Positions 1 through 8,538 of a DNA stretch of 64,000 nt are shown in pieces. Below the pieces are notes generated by a model. That model was not told the origin of the DNA and searched no databases. It worked only from the letters and a program-made list of their open reading frames with translations. A program made the translations under genes and the position numbers. Position 1 is the stretch's first letter; each line of letters begins with the position of its first letter. The DNA is from Marinicauda salina (GTDB taxonomy: Bacteria; Pseudomonadota; Alphaproteobacteria; Caulobacterales; Maricaulaceae). The stretch is taken from the NCBI RefSeq assembly GCF_003122085.1, contig NZ_QEXV01000006.1:148324-212323 (forward strand). The letters run 5' to 3'.

Positions 1-784
1 TCTCCGCCTGGATCGCCGCCCAGCCGTCGGACAGCCAGAGCTCCGGGCGCCGATATCCGCCGTCCTCGATGAAGGCGAGAAACTCGGCGTTGGTCACCGG
101 CGCGGTCGCCAGCGCGAATGGCGCGATCCAGGCCTTGTGCGGCGGACCCTCATTGTCGAAGGCGAAACCGTCGCCGGAATGGCCGAACTCGTGCAGCCCC
201 TCCTCGAAGACCGCCCACTCCGGAGCGGGCGGTCGCGGCGCGGCGGCGCCGACGGCCGCGCCCGCGCCTTGCTCGTAGGCCGCCTCCGGGAAGGAATTGC
301 AGGACAGGACGTGCTTGATGTCGGTGAGGAAAAGCTCCTGGTGCTGCTCCTCATGGGCGAGGCCGGTCCGTATGACGGGCCCGGCGCGTTCCAGTTCCTC
401 CTCCGGCGCCGCTCCAAGCCAGTCGAGCACCGCGGCGTCGACATGGGCGCGATAGGCCCGGATCTCGTCGAGGGAGGGCCGCGTCAGCTCGCCGCGGCGC
501 GGCCGGGGATGCCGCTCGCCGATCGCTTCGTAATACGAGTTGAACAGGTAGTTGAATCTTGGGTCGAAGGGGTCGTAACCGCTTGAGAACGGGCCGAGCA
601 GAAACGCCTCCCAGAACCAGGTCGTATGCGCGAGATGCCACTTGCCCGGCGAGACGTCGGGGATCGTCTGGACGCACAGATCCTCGGCGCTCAGCGGCTC
701 CGCCCAGGCCAGGGACCGCGCCCTGACGCGCTGGAAGGCGTCTGCGAGGCTCTCCTCCGGCGCGGAGATCTGGTCCTTCGGCAT
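1..784 (-). CDS. egtB: Ergothioneine biosynthesis protein EgtB (N-terminal part; C-terminus lies beyond the window)
   Basis: EgtB is the iron(II)- and oxygen-dependent sulfoxide synthase that joins trimethylhistidine (hercynine) to a thiol donor in ergothioneine synthesis. The 261 visible codons carry the N-terminal DinB-like half with the expected metal histidines: H53 in HLAHTTWFWEAF and H144/H148 in HEEQHQE. They run on into the start of the formylglycine-generating-enzyme-like half (the APVTNAEFLAFIEDGGY stretch). ATG at 784 gives a normal EgtB N-terminus. The gene runs off the left edge, so the C-terminal half and a possible downstream egtD cannot be seen. It is divergent from the DUF2336 gene at 879, with a 94-bp shared promoter region. 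The family call is firm. Whether the thiol donor is gamma-glutamylcysteine or cysteine cannot be read from this half. Confidence 0.93.
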   Translation of the reverse strand, partial: MPKDQISAPEESLADAFQRVRARSLAWAEPLSAEDLCVQTIPDVSPGKWHLAHTTWFWEAFLLGPFSSGYDPFDPRFNYLFNSYYEAIGERHPRPRRGELTRPSLDEIRAYRAHVDAAVLDWLGAAPEEELERAGPVIRTGLAHEEQHQELFLTDIKHVLSCNSFPEAAYEQGAGAAVGAAAPRPPAPEWAVFEEGLHEFGHSGDGFAFDNEGPPHKAWIAPFALATAPVTNAEFLAFIEDGGYRRPELWLSDGWAAIQAE

Positions 785-878
785 GGCGCGCCTCCGCTCG
801 CCGCTAACGTCGTCGTAACCATAATCCGCGCAGCTTGGCTGACGAATCACGCAAACGCGAGAGGAGCGCGTCCCGCTC

Positions 879-1928
879 ATGACGGCCCGAGATCCCGGCG
901 CCCGGCAGGCCGGCGACGATCGGCGCTCCCGCCTCGCGATGGCGGTCACAGAGCTTTGCACGACGCGCCGCCTGTCGGAAACCGCCTCCCGCGAGATCGA
1001 ACCGACGCTGCTTGAGCTCGTCCGCGCGGTCGATCGTCGCGTCCGCGTCGCGATGGCCGAGCGCCTGGCCGATTGCGAGTGGGCGCCGCCCGCCGTGATC
1101 CAGGAGCTGGCGTTCGACGCGATCGAGTGTGCGCGGCCCGTGCTCGAGCGCTCCGTGCGGCTGACGATCGATGATCTGCTCGCGGCCGCGGAGATCGGAC
1201 CGGACCATCGACTGGCCCTCGCGGGCCGCGGCGAGACCCCGCCGCGTCTGACGCTGGCCCTGGCGCGTCATCTGGAGCCGCCCGTCATTCGCCGGCTCGC
1301 GGCCAATCCCGGCGCCGTTCTGCCTGACGCCGCCGCGCTCGATTTCGCCTCGGTCGCGCGCGACGACGCCGAACTCCAGGCGCTGCTGGCCGAACGCCCC
1401 GATCTGAGCGAACGCTTTGCAAGCGCGCTGCAGGCCGTCGCCGCTGATGCAATCCGCCAGCGGCTCGCCGAGCGCTTTCCCGATCTTCCGGCCGATCGGC
1501 TCGACGCCGCCGCGGAGGCCGCCGCGGAGGCCGACACGCGCAACGGCGACGCCGCGGCGGCGGCGCTGATCGCCAAGCTCCATGCGCGCGGCCAGCTCGA
1601 CACCGTGCATCTGCTGCGGGCGGCGCGGGCCGATCGCCACGACGTCCTCGATCACGCGATCAGCCGGCTGGCGGGCGTCGATGTCGAGGACTGGCGAACC
1701 GCCGTGTCGCGCTCCGGCCTGCGCGCCTGCGCGCTGGCGGGACGCGCGATCGGCCTGGCCGACGACGAAGTCGAGGCCGTCCACGAATCCCTGCGCCGCG
1801 CCGGCCATGTGCACGCGCTCGAACCGGCGCGGTTCCGCCAGGCGCTCGACGAGATGCAGCGGCTCTATTCGTGCGAGGACGCCCGCCGGGCCTTGCGTCG
1901 CCTCGGCGCCGCGGCTTCAATCCACTGA
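879..1928 (+). CDS. DUF2336 domain protein (first of two)
   Basis: This 349-residue protein has no signal peptide or membrane segment. It is almost entirely alpha-helical repeat-like sequence rich in Ala, Arg, Asp and Leu. The pattern of roughly 30-residue units (for example RLAANPGAVLPD, then LLAERPDLSERF) matches the HEAT-like DUF2336 family found in alphaproteobacteria. The function of the family is not established. It lies 41 bp before NAD kinase and less than 2 kb from a receiver and an Hpt protein, and a second DUF2336 gene closes the cluster. A signalling role is therefore plausible, but this is inference from context. A Met at codon 21 is an alternative start. Confidence 0.82.
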   Translation: MTARDPGARQAGDDRRSRLAMAVTELCTTRRLSETASREIEPTLLELVRAVDRRVRVAMAERLADCEWAPPAVIQELAFDAIECARPVLERSVRLTIDDLLAAAEIGPDHRLALAGRGETPPRLTLALARHLEPPVIRRLAANPGAVLPDAAALDFASVARDDAELQALLAERPDLSERFASALQAVAADAIRQRLAERFPDLPADRLDAAAEAAAEADTRNGDAAAAALIAKLHARGQLDTVHLLRAARADRHDVLDHAISRLAGVDVEDWRTAVSRSGLRACALAGRAIGLADDEVEAVHESLRRAGHVHALEPARFRQALDEMQRLYSCEDARRALRRLGAAASIH

Positions 1929-1969
1929 CGGGCGGCGCGCGCCCGCCCCGACCGGCCGAGTTCGTTTCC

Positions 1970-2728
1970 ATGCGCATCGCCTACCATGTCAGCAACCGCG
2001 AGGACGCCCGCGCGGCCCATCAGCGCCTGAAGGCGGCCTACGGGGAGGCTTCGCTCGACGAGGCCGACGTGCTCGTCGCGCTCGGCGGGGACGGCAGCAT
2101 GCTCGACGCGCTTCACTCCGTCATGGGGCGCGGGATTGCCGTCTACGGGATGAATTTCGGCTCGATCGGTTTTCTCATGAACGAACCCGACGAGGACGGC
2201 TTGCCGGAACGGCTGGAGCGCGCCGAGCGCGCCGCGATCCACCCGCTTCGCGCGGTCGGCCGCACCGTGCACGGCGGGCCTTTCGAGACGCTCGCCATCA
2301 ACGAGGTCTCGCTGCTGCGCGAGACGCGCCAGACTGCGAAGATCCGCATATCGATCGACGGCAAGGTGCGCCTGCAGGAGCTCGCCGCCGACGGCGTGCT
2401 GGTGGCCACGCCGGCGGGTTCGACGGCCTACAACTTCTCGGCCTACGGACCGATCCTGCCCCTAGACTCCCAGCTGCTGGCGCTCACGCCGATCAGCGCC
2501 TTCCGACCGCGGCGCTGGCGGGGCGCGCTCCTGCGGCACTCCTGCGTGGTCACGCTGGACGTGCTGGAGCCGGAGAAGCGCCCGGTCTCCGTGGTCGGCG
2601 ACAACAAGGAGTTTCGCGACGCCGAGACGGTGACCATCTCGGAGGCCGGCGACGTCACGCTGACCATGCTGTTCGAGGAAGGCCGGACGCTGGACGAGCG
2701 CATCCTGCTGGAGCAGTTCACGTCCTGA
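1970..2728 (+). CDS. nadK: NAD kinase
   Basis: NAD kinase phosphorylates NAD(+) to NADP(+) in the cytosol. The 252-residue product has the family signatures: GGDGSML at about residues 39-45, an NE dipeptide in INEVSL, and the GSTAYNFSAYGP segment that contacts the nucleotide. Length matches the short alphaproteobacterial form. The reading frame is open further upstream, but ATG at 1970 (MRIAYHVSN) is the start that matches the family; the upstream codons overlap the end of the DUF2336 gene and look non-coding. The gene sits between the DUF2336 gene and the receiver gene, all on the plus strand. Confidence 0.95.
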   Translation: MRIAYHVSNREDARAAHQRLKAAYGEASLDEADVLVALGGDGSMLDALHSVMGRGIAVYGMNFGSIGFLMNEPDEDGLPERLERAERAAIHPLRAVGRTVHGGPFETLAINEVSLLRETRQTAKIRISIDGKVRLQELAADGVLVATPAGSTAYNFSAYGPILPLDSQLLALTPISAFRPRRWRGALLRHSCVVTLDVLEPEKRPVSVVGDNKEFRDAETVTISEAGDVTLTMLFEEGRTLDERILLEQFTS

Positions 2729-2734
2729 TGGGCC

Positions 2735-2757
2735 TTGTTTAGCCGCACATTAAACAA
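2735..2757. promoter_or_regulatory. AT-rich inverted repeat before the receiver gene
   Basis: TTGTTTA (2735-2741) and TAAACAA (2751-2757) form a perfect 7-bp inverted repeat with a 9-bp spacer. It lies in the only AT-rich stretch between nadK and the receiver gene, 45 bp before the TTG start. It is too weak in GC to be a terminator, so an operator or promoter element is more likely. No known regulator is assigned. Confidence 0.3.
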
Positions 2758-2802
2758 ATTCGGTCTAGATGCTCCGGAGAGTCATTCTCGAAGGAGCGCC
2801 GC

Positions 2803-3249
2803 TTGGCGAGTGCAGGCGACAAATCGGGCCTCGAGCCTCACCAGGTCGGCGTCATCGACGACAACCCCGCCGTACGCGGGCTTCTGCGCTCGATCCTGTC
2901 CGCCGCCGGTTGCCGCAGCGTCTTCGAGGCCGCCGACGCCGAATCCGCGCTGCGCATGGTACGCGAGCAATCGCTCGATCTACTGATCTGCGACTGGAAG
3001 ATGCCGACCATGGACGGCGTGGCCCTGCTGCGCCGCCTCCGCGACGAGCACGGCGCCGCCGCGCCGCCCGCCATCATGCTCACCGCCTATGACGGCGAGG
3101 CGCGGACCCGCGAAGCCCGCGAGGCCGGCGCCGATTCCCTCCTGACCAAGCCGATCACGCCGGCGGCCCTGCTCGACGCCATCGCGGCGCTGGCGACCCG
3201 CGACGCGCGCGCTCGCCCTGCGGCCCGCCTTCACGAAGCCGCCCTCTAG
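2803..3249 (+). CDS. Single-domain response regulator (CheY/DivK-like receiver)
   Basis: The 148-residue protein is one receiver domain without an output domain. It has an acidic pair at D19/D20, phospho-acceptor D64 in ICDWKMP, T94 in LTAY and K116 in LLTKP, so the whole phosphorylation site is present. The start is TTG at 2803: AAGGAG lies 6 bp upstream at 2791-2796 and no in-frame ATG fits. An Hpt gene begins 18 bp after the stop, which suggests the two proteins form a phosphorelay step. A receiver without output normally acts by protein-protein contact or as a phosphate sink. Its cognate kinase is not in the window. Confidence 0.92.
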   Translation: MASAGDKSGLEPHQVGVIDDNPAVRGLLRSILSAAGCRSVFEAADAESALRMVREQSLDLLICDWKMPTMDGVALLRRLRDEHGAAAPPAIMLTAYDGEARTREAREAGADSLLTKPITPAALLDAIAALATRDARARPAARLHEAAL

Positions 3250-3267
3250 CTCAGCCGGAGCCCCCTC

Positions 3268-3762
3268 ATGAGCGAATCCGAAAAGCCCATCGAAATGATC
3301 AACCCGCCGAACATGTTGCGGGTGAAAGTCGGCGGGCGGGTTCCGCAGACCGACCCCGCCGCCGTGGCGCGCGCCGAGGCCGCCCTCGACGAGCTGCGCC
3401 ACGAATTTCGCGGCTGGCTCGAGGAAGAGGTCGAAAAGCTCGAGGCCGCGATGGCGAAGGTCCGCTCGGAAGGCCTGGCCGGGGAAGCCGGCGAGGAACT
3501 CTTCAATGTCGCCCACGACCTGCGCGGTCTCGGCACGACCTACGAGTTTCCGATCGTGACGCGGATCTGCGCCTCGCTGGCGAAGCTCATCGAGACCGAG
3601 GAAAAGCGCGCCGCCGCGCCGAAGAAGCTGGTCGACGCCCATGTCGGGGCGGTCCGCGCCGCGCTCTTGCAGAATGTCCGCGACGAGTGCGACGAGATCG
3701 GCCGCCAGCTGGTCGAAACCCTCGAGGGCCACGTGGTCGAGCTGGTCGGCGAATCCGACTGA
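3268..3762 (+). CDS. Hpt (histidine phosphotransfer) domain protein
   Basis: The 164-residue helical protein has a Hpt signature around H83 (NVAHDLRGLGTTYEF), where the His accepts phosphate and the following LRG resembles the LKG of classical Hpt domains. A charged helix rich in Glu and Lys precedes it at about residues 45-70. No kinase or receiver domain is fused. The gene starts 18 bp after the receiver stop, so the two are probably co-transcribed and functionally linked. It converges with the second DUF2336 gene, with only 9 bp between the stops. Confidence 0.85.
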   Translation: MSESEKPIEMINPPNMLRVKVGGRVPQTDPAAVARAEAALDELRHEFRGWLEEEVEKLEAAMAKVRSEGLAGEAGEELFNVAHDLRGLGTTYEFPIVTRICASLAKLIETEEKRAAAPKKLVDAHVGAVRAALLQNVRDECDEIGRQLVETLEGHVVELVGESD

Positions 3763-3771
3763 GCCGCGGGC

Positions 3772-4929
3772 TCAGGACGCCGCGCGCAGACCCTCGTCCT
3801 CGCCGACAAGGCGCTCGTCGGCGTCGAGGCGTTCCAGGCAGTAATTGAGATCCGCCTCGGGCGCGCCCTGGAACTGGGTGAAGATGCGCTCTGTCAGGCG
3901 CTTTCTGAACGCGATCTGGTCGCGCACGCCGCCGTCGCCGACCTCGAGGGAATGCCAGGCGCTCAGCGCCGCCTTCACCGCCGGCAGGATCCGCTTGGGC
4001 AGGCCGGTGCGCTCGAACACGGCCTGCAGACCCAGCGGCCCGGCGTCATGGATCAGCAGCCACGCCTTGGCGTGATCGATCGCGGCCAGCTCGGCGACGC
4101 AGTGCTCGAAGAAACTCACATGACCGCGGAACAGCGCCCGCAGGATGAGCGATGGCGTGAGACGCCCGTTGAGCTGCAATTGCTGGGCGAAGCGGCGCGG
4201 GTCCGGCGCGAGGCCGGCCTGCTCGACGAGGTCGACGGTCGCGCGCTCGCGCGCCCCCTCGGCGAGCTCCACGGCGAGCTGCGGCGGCAGGGCGTGGCGC
4301 GAGACGAGCTTCTCCAGCGCTGCATCTGAAATCTGCGAAATGAGCCGCTCGGTGATCTCCACGGGCAGGTGCGAACGCTCGACGAAGCGTTCCAGCACCG
4401 CCGGCGCGTCGGCGAAGCGCTCGAGCGCCGCGTCGTAGGATTCGTCGTCGAAATCGGCGCCGTCGTTCGACGCCGCCGCGCCGACCGCGCTGGACGCGCC
4501 GCGCGCGACGATCTCGCGCACCACGCCGCTCGACACCCGCGGCCGGGAGGCCACGGCGGTCTGGCGGATGGCGTCGCCGCCGCGCACGATCTCGACGAGA
4601 TCCTCGTCGGTGAGCACGGGCGAGCCCGCGATCACGGGCACGGCGATGGATTCGATGTCCTCGGCGAGCTTGCGCGCGACGTCATGGGGCAGCTGGTCGG
4701 AGCGCTGGAGCGTCACCGCAAGCGCGCGCCGCACGCGGTCGGCGGCGTCGGCGGCGAGGATGCGCACGATCTGCTCGGCGGCGGCCTGGTCGGACGCGCC
4801 CAGATCGGCGAATGAAATCCGCTGGCAGACCTTGCGCGCCGCATCGGCGCGCGCCCTTTCGTCGCCGGAATCGCAAATCCGGCGCACGTCGTCGGCGGTC
4901 AGCCGCGCTCGCATCGTTTCGACGCCCAT
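3772..4929 (-). CDS. DUF2336 domain protein (second of two)
   Basis: The product is 385 residues from ATG at 4929 (MGVETMRARLTADDV), chosen because GAAAGG lies about 9 bp upstream; the frame is open for 15 more codons without a good ribosome site. The N-terminus (LTADDVRRICDSGDERARADAARKV, helix-turn-helix repeats thereafter) and the C-terminal half (YCLERLD, FTQFQGAPEADLNY) are typical of DUF2336 proteins. It is cytoplasmic by sequence. It is diverged from the first DUF2336 protein, so the two look like old paralogues rather than a recent duplication. Function unknown; the two-component neighbours are the only clue. Confidence 0.87.
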   Translation of the reverse strand: MGVETMRARLTADDVRRICDSGDERARADAARKVCQRISFADLGASDQAAAEQIVRILAADAADRVRRALAVTLQRSDQLPHDVARKLAEDIESIAVPVIAGSPVLTDEDLVEIVRGGDAIRQTAVASRPRVSSGVVREIVARGASSAVGAAASNDGADFDDESYDAALERFADAPAVLERFVERSHLPVEITERLISQISDAALEKLVSRHALPPQLAVELAEGARERATVDLVEQAGLAPDPRRFAQQLQLNGRLTPSLILRALFRGHVSFFEHCVAELAAIDHAKAWLLIHDAGPLGLQAVFERTGLPKRILPAVKAALSAWHSLEVGDGGVRDQIAFRKRLTERIFTQFQGAPEADLNYCLERLDADERLVGEDEGLRAAS

Positions 4930-5003
4930 GTCGCACCGCCTTTCACGCGATTGACGGCCAATCCTGCGCCGCAATTCTTAACGCGGCCTTGCGGAGCGGG
5001 ACT

Positions 5004-5816
5004 TCACGCCTTCCGCTCCGGCGCGCGCGGCGCCTCGAGCGAGGCGAGGATCTCCACGAGCAGGGGCGAGAGCTCGCCGGGCGAGGATCGCGCCCAGCCG
5101 CCCGAAGCCCGCCCGCCGCCGCCCGTGGCGGCCGGAACAACCGGCGTGCGCGGCTCGGGCGAAGACGGCGCCGGCGTCGCGCCGACGCCGGCCGCCGCCG
5201 CTTCGCCGGCGAGATTGGCCAGCAGCTCTTGCGCGCTTCGCGGCCGGCCGTCGGCGTAGAAGATCGGCCGGTTGGCCGCCGCGGCGGCGGGAAACAGCCG
5301 ATCGGCGCGGGCGTCGGGATTCGCCGCGGCTTCGTTGATCAGGCGCGCCGCCCCGCGCGCGCCGAGGAAATGGGCCGCGTAGAGTTCGCCGGCGCCGGGT
5401 TCGCGGCCGGTCTGCTCGCGCAGGATCGCAGCGTTGTCCGCGGCGAGTTCGCCGGCCATCACGCTGGCGGCCCGGGGATCGAAGCGCATGTCGAGGATGG
5501 CGGCGCGCTGCTCGGGATCGTCGACGACGAAGCGGCCCGCCGTCGTCTCCCGCACGGCCCCGGCCGCCGCCGCGTAGCCGTGCTTGGCGCCGTGACGGTG
5601 GATCATGGCCAGCCAGGTCTGCTCGATGAACTGGAACATGCCCGCCGCGGACGACGACGAGGCCCGCGCCTGCGCGTCGAAATTGCTCTCGCGCGCGGCG
5701 GTCCGGACGAGGAAGTCGAAGTCCGCGCCGGTCGATTGCGCCGCCGCGGCGATCGTGCGCATCGCGCCGCCGCTGCGTTCGGCCAGGCTGGAGATCGCGT
5801 CGGACACGCCCGCCAC
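5004..5816 (-). CDS. Lytic transglycosylase (SLT) domain protein
   Basis: The 270-residue product carries an SLT-type lysozyme fold early in the chain. The catalytic Glu is E43 in TAARESNFDAQA, followed by the GMFQFIEQTW motif of the family. The enzyme would cleave the MurNAc-GlcNAc bond of peptidoglycan with anhydro-ring formation. The C-terminal 80 residues are Pro/Ala/Gly-rich and look disordered. No clear signal peptide is seen with the GTG start at 5816, so either the start is wrong or export is by another route, as for some flagellum-associated transglycosylases of this class. A possible CtrA site lies 56-71 bp upstream. Start confidence is moderate. Confidence 0.85.
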   Translation of the reverse strand: MAGVSDAISSLAERSGGAMRTIAAAAQSTGADFDFLVRTAARESNFDAQARASSSSAAGMFQFIEQTWLAMIHRHGAKHGYAAAAGAVRETTAGRFVVDDPEQRAAILDMRFDPRAASVMAGELAADNAAILREQTGREPGAGELYAAHFLGARGAARLINEAAANPDARADRLFPAAAAANRPIFYADGRPRSAQELLANLAGEAAAAGVGATPAPSSPEPRTPVVPAATGGGGRASGGWARSSPGELSPLLVEILASLEAPRAPERKA

Positions 5817-5871
5817 CTTCGCTCGCGCCGTCGAATCGACGGCCTCGTTCCGCAGGCTGACGCCGGCGGGG

Positions 5872-5887
5872 ATAATCCTTCGTTAAC
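5872..5887. promoter_or_regulatory. Candidate CtrA-binding site upstream of the transglycosylase gene
   Basis: ATAA (5872-5875), 7 bp, then TTAAC (5883-5887) match the CtrA consensus TTAA-N7-TTAAC with one mismatch in the first half. It lies about 56-71 bp before the transglycosylase start and overlaps the stop codon of the upstream oxidase gene. Cell-wall and flagellar genes are usual CtrA targets. Support is by motif and position only. Confidence 0.35.
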
Positions 5888-7049
5888 CGGCCGCGCGCAG
5901 CGCAGACCGCCGCGGAGAGAACGGCGCGATCGCGTCCGGCGCGGCGCCGTCGAGGATCAGGCGCGTCAGGTCCTCGGCCGCCGCCGGCGCGAGCAGCACC
6001 CCGTTCCGGTACGCGCCCAGCGCGTAATAGAGGCCGGCCGCCTCGGACTCACCGAGAACGGGCATCCGATCGGCGGCGGCCGGGCGCACCCCCGCCCAGC
6101 GCTCGAAGATCGGAACCGGCGCAAGCCCGGGTAGCACCTCGCGGGCTCGCGCCGCCAGGCGCTCGACGGCTTCATCGTCGGTCGCGCCATCATCAACGCC
6201 GGGCTCGCTCGTCGCGCCGGCCACGAGACGGCCGTCCGGCTTGGCGGCGAGATAGATGGAGAAGCCGCGCACGATCCGCTCCGGCGCCAGCGGGCGCGCC
6301 GCGGCGAAGGAGATCATCTGGCCCTTGACCGGCGTCATTGCGAGCCGCTCAGGGGCCTCCCCGGCGAGCGGGCCGGCGCCCGTGGCCAGCACCACCGCAT
6401 CGGCCGGCTCGCGCCCGCCGTCGGCGCGCACGGCGCCGACGACGCGGTCTCCCGAGAACGCGAGGCGCGCGCATGGCGTCTGCTCGGCGATGTCCGCTCC
6501 AGCGCGGCGCGCCGCGGCCGCCAGCGCCGTCGCCAACGCGCGGTTGTCGAGCTGACCGTCGCCGTCAAAGACCAGCGCGCCGAGACAGGTCGCAAGCGAC
6601 GGTTCGAGCCCGGCCACCGTCTCCGCGTCGACGAGGCGGGCGTCGATCCGCCGGCGACGCGCCCGGTCGAGGCCCGCCGACAGCCGCGCCACTTCGTCGG
6701 CGGCGTAGGCCGGCGTGATCGAGCCGCGCCGTTCATAGCCGATGCGGACGCCGCCTTCGGCTTCGAGGGCGGCGGCGAAATCCCGCCAACGCCCGGCGCC
6801 TTCACCGGCGAGCCGTGCGAAGGCGTCGGCCAGCGGCGCATCGGGATCCTGCTCCAGGCAGGATTCGAAACCCGCCGCGAGCATGCCCCCCGACGCCGGC
6901 AGCGCGCCGGCGGTCGCACGGCCGGCCTCGAGCACGCGCACATCCGCGCCGGCGCGCGCCAGCCGCCATGCGATGGACAGGCCGGACACGCCGGCGCCGA
7001 CGACGAGGATGCGCGGCCGGCTGGAAGGGTTTATGATCGGGGGGCTCAT
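5883..7049 (-). CDS. FAD-dependent amine/glycine oxidase (ThiO-like, DAO family)
   Basis: The 388-residue protein is a D-amino-acid-oxidase-fold flavoenzyme. It has an N-terminal Rossmann motif GAGVSGLS (residues 18-25), a second FAD region (VVLATGAG) and the C-terminal segment WAGVRPAAADRMPVLG followed by YYALGAYRNGVLLAP, which is the ThiO/glycine oxidase pattern. ThiO oxidises glycine to iminoglycine for the thiazole ring of thiamine. No other thi gene is in the window, so a related secondary-amine substrate cannot be excluded. It is divergent from the DUF6491 gene at 7125. Confidence 0.85.
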   Translation of the reverse strand: MSPPIINPSSRPRILVVGAGVSGLSIAWRLARAGADVRVLEAGRATAGALPASGGMLAAGFESCLEQDPDAPLADAFARLAGEGAGRWRDFAAALEAEGGVRIGYERRGSITPAYAADEVARLSAGLDRARRRRIDARLVDAETVAGLEPSLATCLGALVFDGDGQLDNRALATALAAAARRAGADIAEQTPCARLAFSGDRVVGAVRADGGREPADAVVLATGAGPLAGEAPERLAMTPVKGQMISFAAARPLAPERIVRGFSIYLAAKPDGRLVAGATSEPGVDDGATDDEAVERLAARAREVLPGLAPVPIFERWAGVRPAAADRMPVLGESEAAGLYYALGAYRNGVLLAPAAAEDLTRLILDGAAPDAIAPFSPRRSALRAAG

Positions 7050-7124
7050 TGCTTTCGTTGCGTCGATCCCGGATCGCGGAGCGATAGAAGGGGGCGCAGC
7101 AGACTACAAGTGAGGGAATGCGCG

Positions 7125-7523
7125 ATGTTCAAACCCGCAATCGCCGCGAGTTTCGCCGCTATGGCCGCGTTGTGTGTCGCCGCGCCGGCCGCAGGAGCCC
7201 AGGAGGAAACCGGATCGCGCTGCGTTCAGTTGCGCAACATCACCGGCTACAGCGTGATCGACGACCGCCACGTGCTGCTCAATAGCGGCGCCAGCCGCCA
7301 CTTTCTGATCACCACGAGCACGCGTTGCTCGGGGCTCCGTTTCGGCATCCAGATCGGCGCCAGCTTCGACGACAACGAGCGGCTCTGCCCGCCGCTGGTC
7401 GAGCACCTGGTCACCGATGACGGCTGGCGTTGCCCGATCGAGTCGATCGAGCCGGTGGCCGATATCGACGCCGCCCGCGAGCTGATCGAACAGCGCAGCG
7501 CTGACGAGAACAGCGAAGACTGA
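7125..7523 (+). CDS. Secreted DUF6491-like small protein (first of three)
   Basis: From ATG at 7125 (GAGGGA about 7 bp upstream) the product is 132 residues, with a Sec signal peptide ending near AAGAQ. The mature part has a conserved core: RCVQLRNITGYSVIDDRHVLL, then a Cys-containing turn and LCPP. It shares the pattern Cys, then about 10 residues, then DDRHLLL with the two proteins at 61477 and 61976. Periplasmic location is inferred. The molecular function of this family is unknown to me. It stands alone between a divergent oxidase gene and a convergent hypothetical gene. Confidence 0.75.
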   Translation: MFKPAIAASFAAMAALCVAAPAAGAQEETGSRCVQLRNITGYSVIDDRHVLLNSGASRHFLITTSTRCSGLRFGIQIGASFDDNERLCPPLVEHLVTDDGWRCPIESIEPVADIDAARELIEQRSADENSED

Positions 7524-7538
7524 GGCGGCCGCGCCGGG

Positions 7539-8225
7539 TCAGCCTTCCGCCGCGGCGAGGCGCGCAGGACCCGGCGCATCCCGGTCCTCGGCCGAGGCGT
7601 CGGGGCTATCCGGCTCGCCGTCGCGCAACGGCGCGCGGCAATCGGCGAGAAAACGTTCGCCGCCATTGTCCCCCTCGCTCGACCACGGCCGGGCCAGCGT
7701 TCGCGTGTAGAAGGACTGGAGCCGCGCGCGCCAGGCCTCTTCCTCGCACTCCTCCACGCCGCGCTCAGTGCAGGCTTCGAGCGCGGCTTCATAGACATCC
7801 GATAGATAGGACAGCGCCGCAGCGGCGTCCTCGAGCCGCGCGGCGCGGCCCGAGCGATCGTCCCGCGCCAGAAGGCGTTCGCCTTCGCGCAGGGCGGCGA
7901 GGTGATGCCGGCTCAGACCGATGCTGGGCTGATCGCCGGACAACTGCTCCGGCGACGGCACATGCGAGGACAGCTGGTCGGCCAGGCGCATGCCCAGCTG
8001 CAGCTCCTGCTTCAGGCGGCTGAGATGGACGCGTCGCGCCTTCAACCGGCGACGATCGAGCAACCGGCGACCCGCCTCCTCGAGCGTGCGCCACAACGCC
8101 ATCCGAGTCTGCTGGCCCTCGATGCGATGGCGGGCGCAAATGCGGTCGATCTCCGCCTCGTCGTAAAGCTGATCCTCGTCGAGGATCATGAAGCGCGCGC
8201 CGCCGCCCTCGGAAAGCCTCGCCAT
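7539..8225 (-). CDS. Conserved hypothetical cytoplasmic protein, helical and charged
   Basis: I do not recognise this 228-residue protein. It is rich in Arg, Glu, Leu and Ala, with long predicted helices (residues about 20-150) and no signal peptide or membrane segment. The C-terminal 30 residues are Asp/Pro/Ala-rich and probably disordered. ATG at 8225 has CGGAG 5 bp upstream; a Met at codon 13 is the alternative. A small Cys-containing region (CTERGVEECEEE) lies near residue 160. It converges on the DUF6491 gene with a 15-bp gap. Confidence 0.6.
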   Translation of the reverse strand: MARLSEGGGARFMILDEDQLYDEAEIDRICARHRIEGQQTRMALWRTLEEAGRRLLDRRRLKARRVHLSRLKQELQLGMRLADQLSSHVPSPEQLSGDQPSIGLSRHHLAALREGERLLARDDRSGRAARLEDAAAALSYLSDVYEAALEACTERGVEECEEEAWRARLQSFYTRTLARPWSSEGDNGGERFLADCRAPLRDGEPDSPDASAEDRDAPGPARLAAAEG

Positions 8226-8361
8226 GATCGCTCCGTCGCCGCTGATTTGCTTATGAGCGCGTCAGTGTAGCGATTCGTTAACCTTTCCGAAGGCCGGTGC
8301 GCAGCCCGCTTGTGGAAAAGCGGCTTCGAACGGGCTGGCGCGAATGTCATGAAGAGAAGGA

Positions 8362-8438
<77 letters not shown>

Positions 8439-8538
8439 GCATCGGACACGGGCGGCGAAGCCCGTCCGGAGGCGGCGGAAACTAGCTCCGGCGCCCGGTC
8501 CGCGCAAGACCCGCGCCCCGCCGGGCGCAGGGGCGCGA

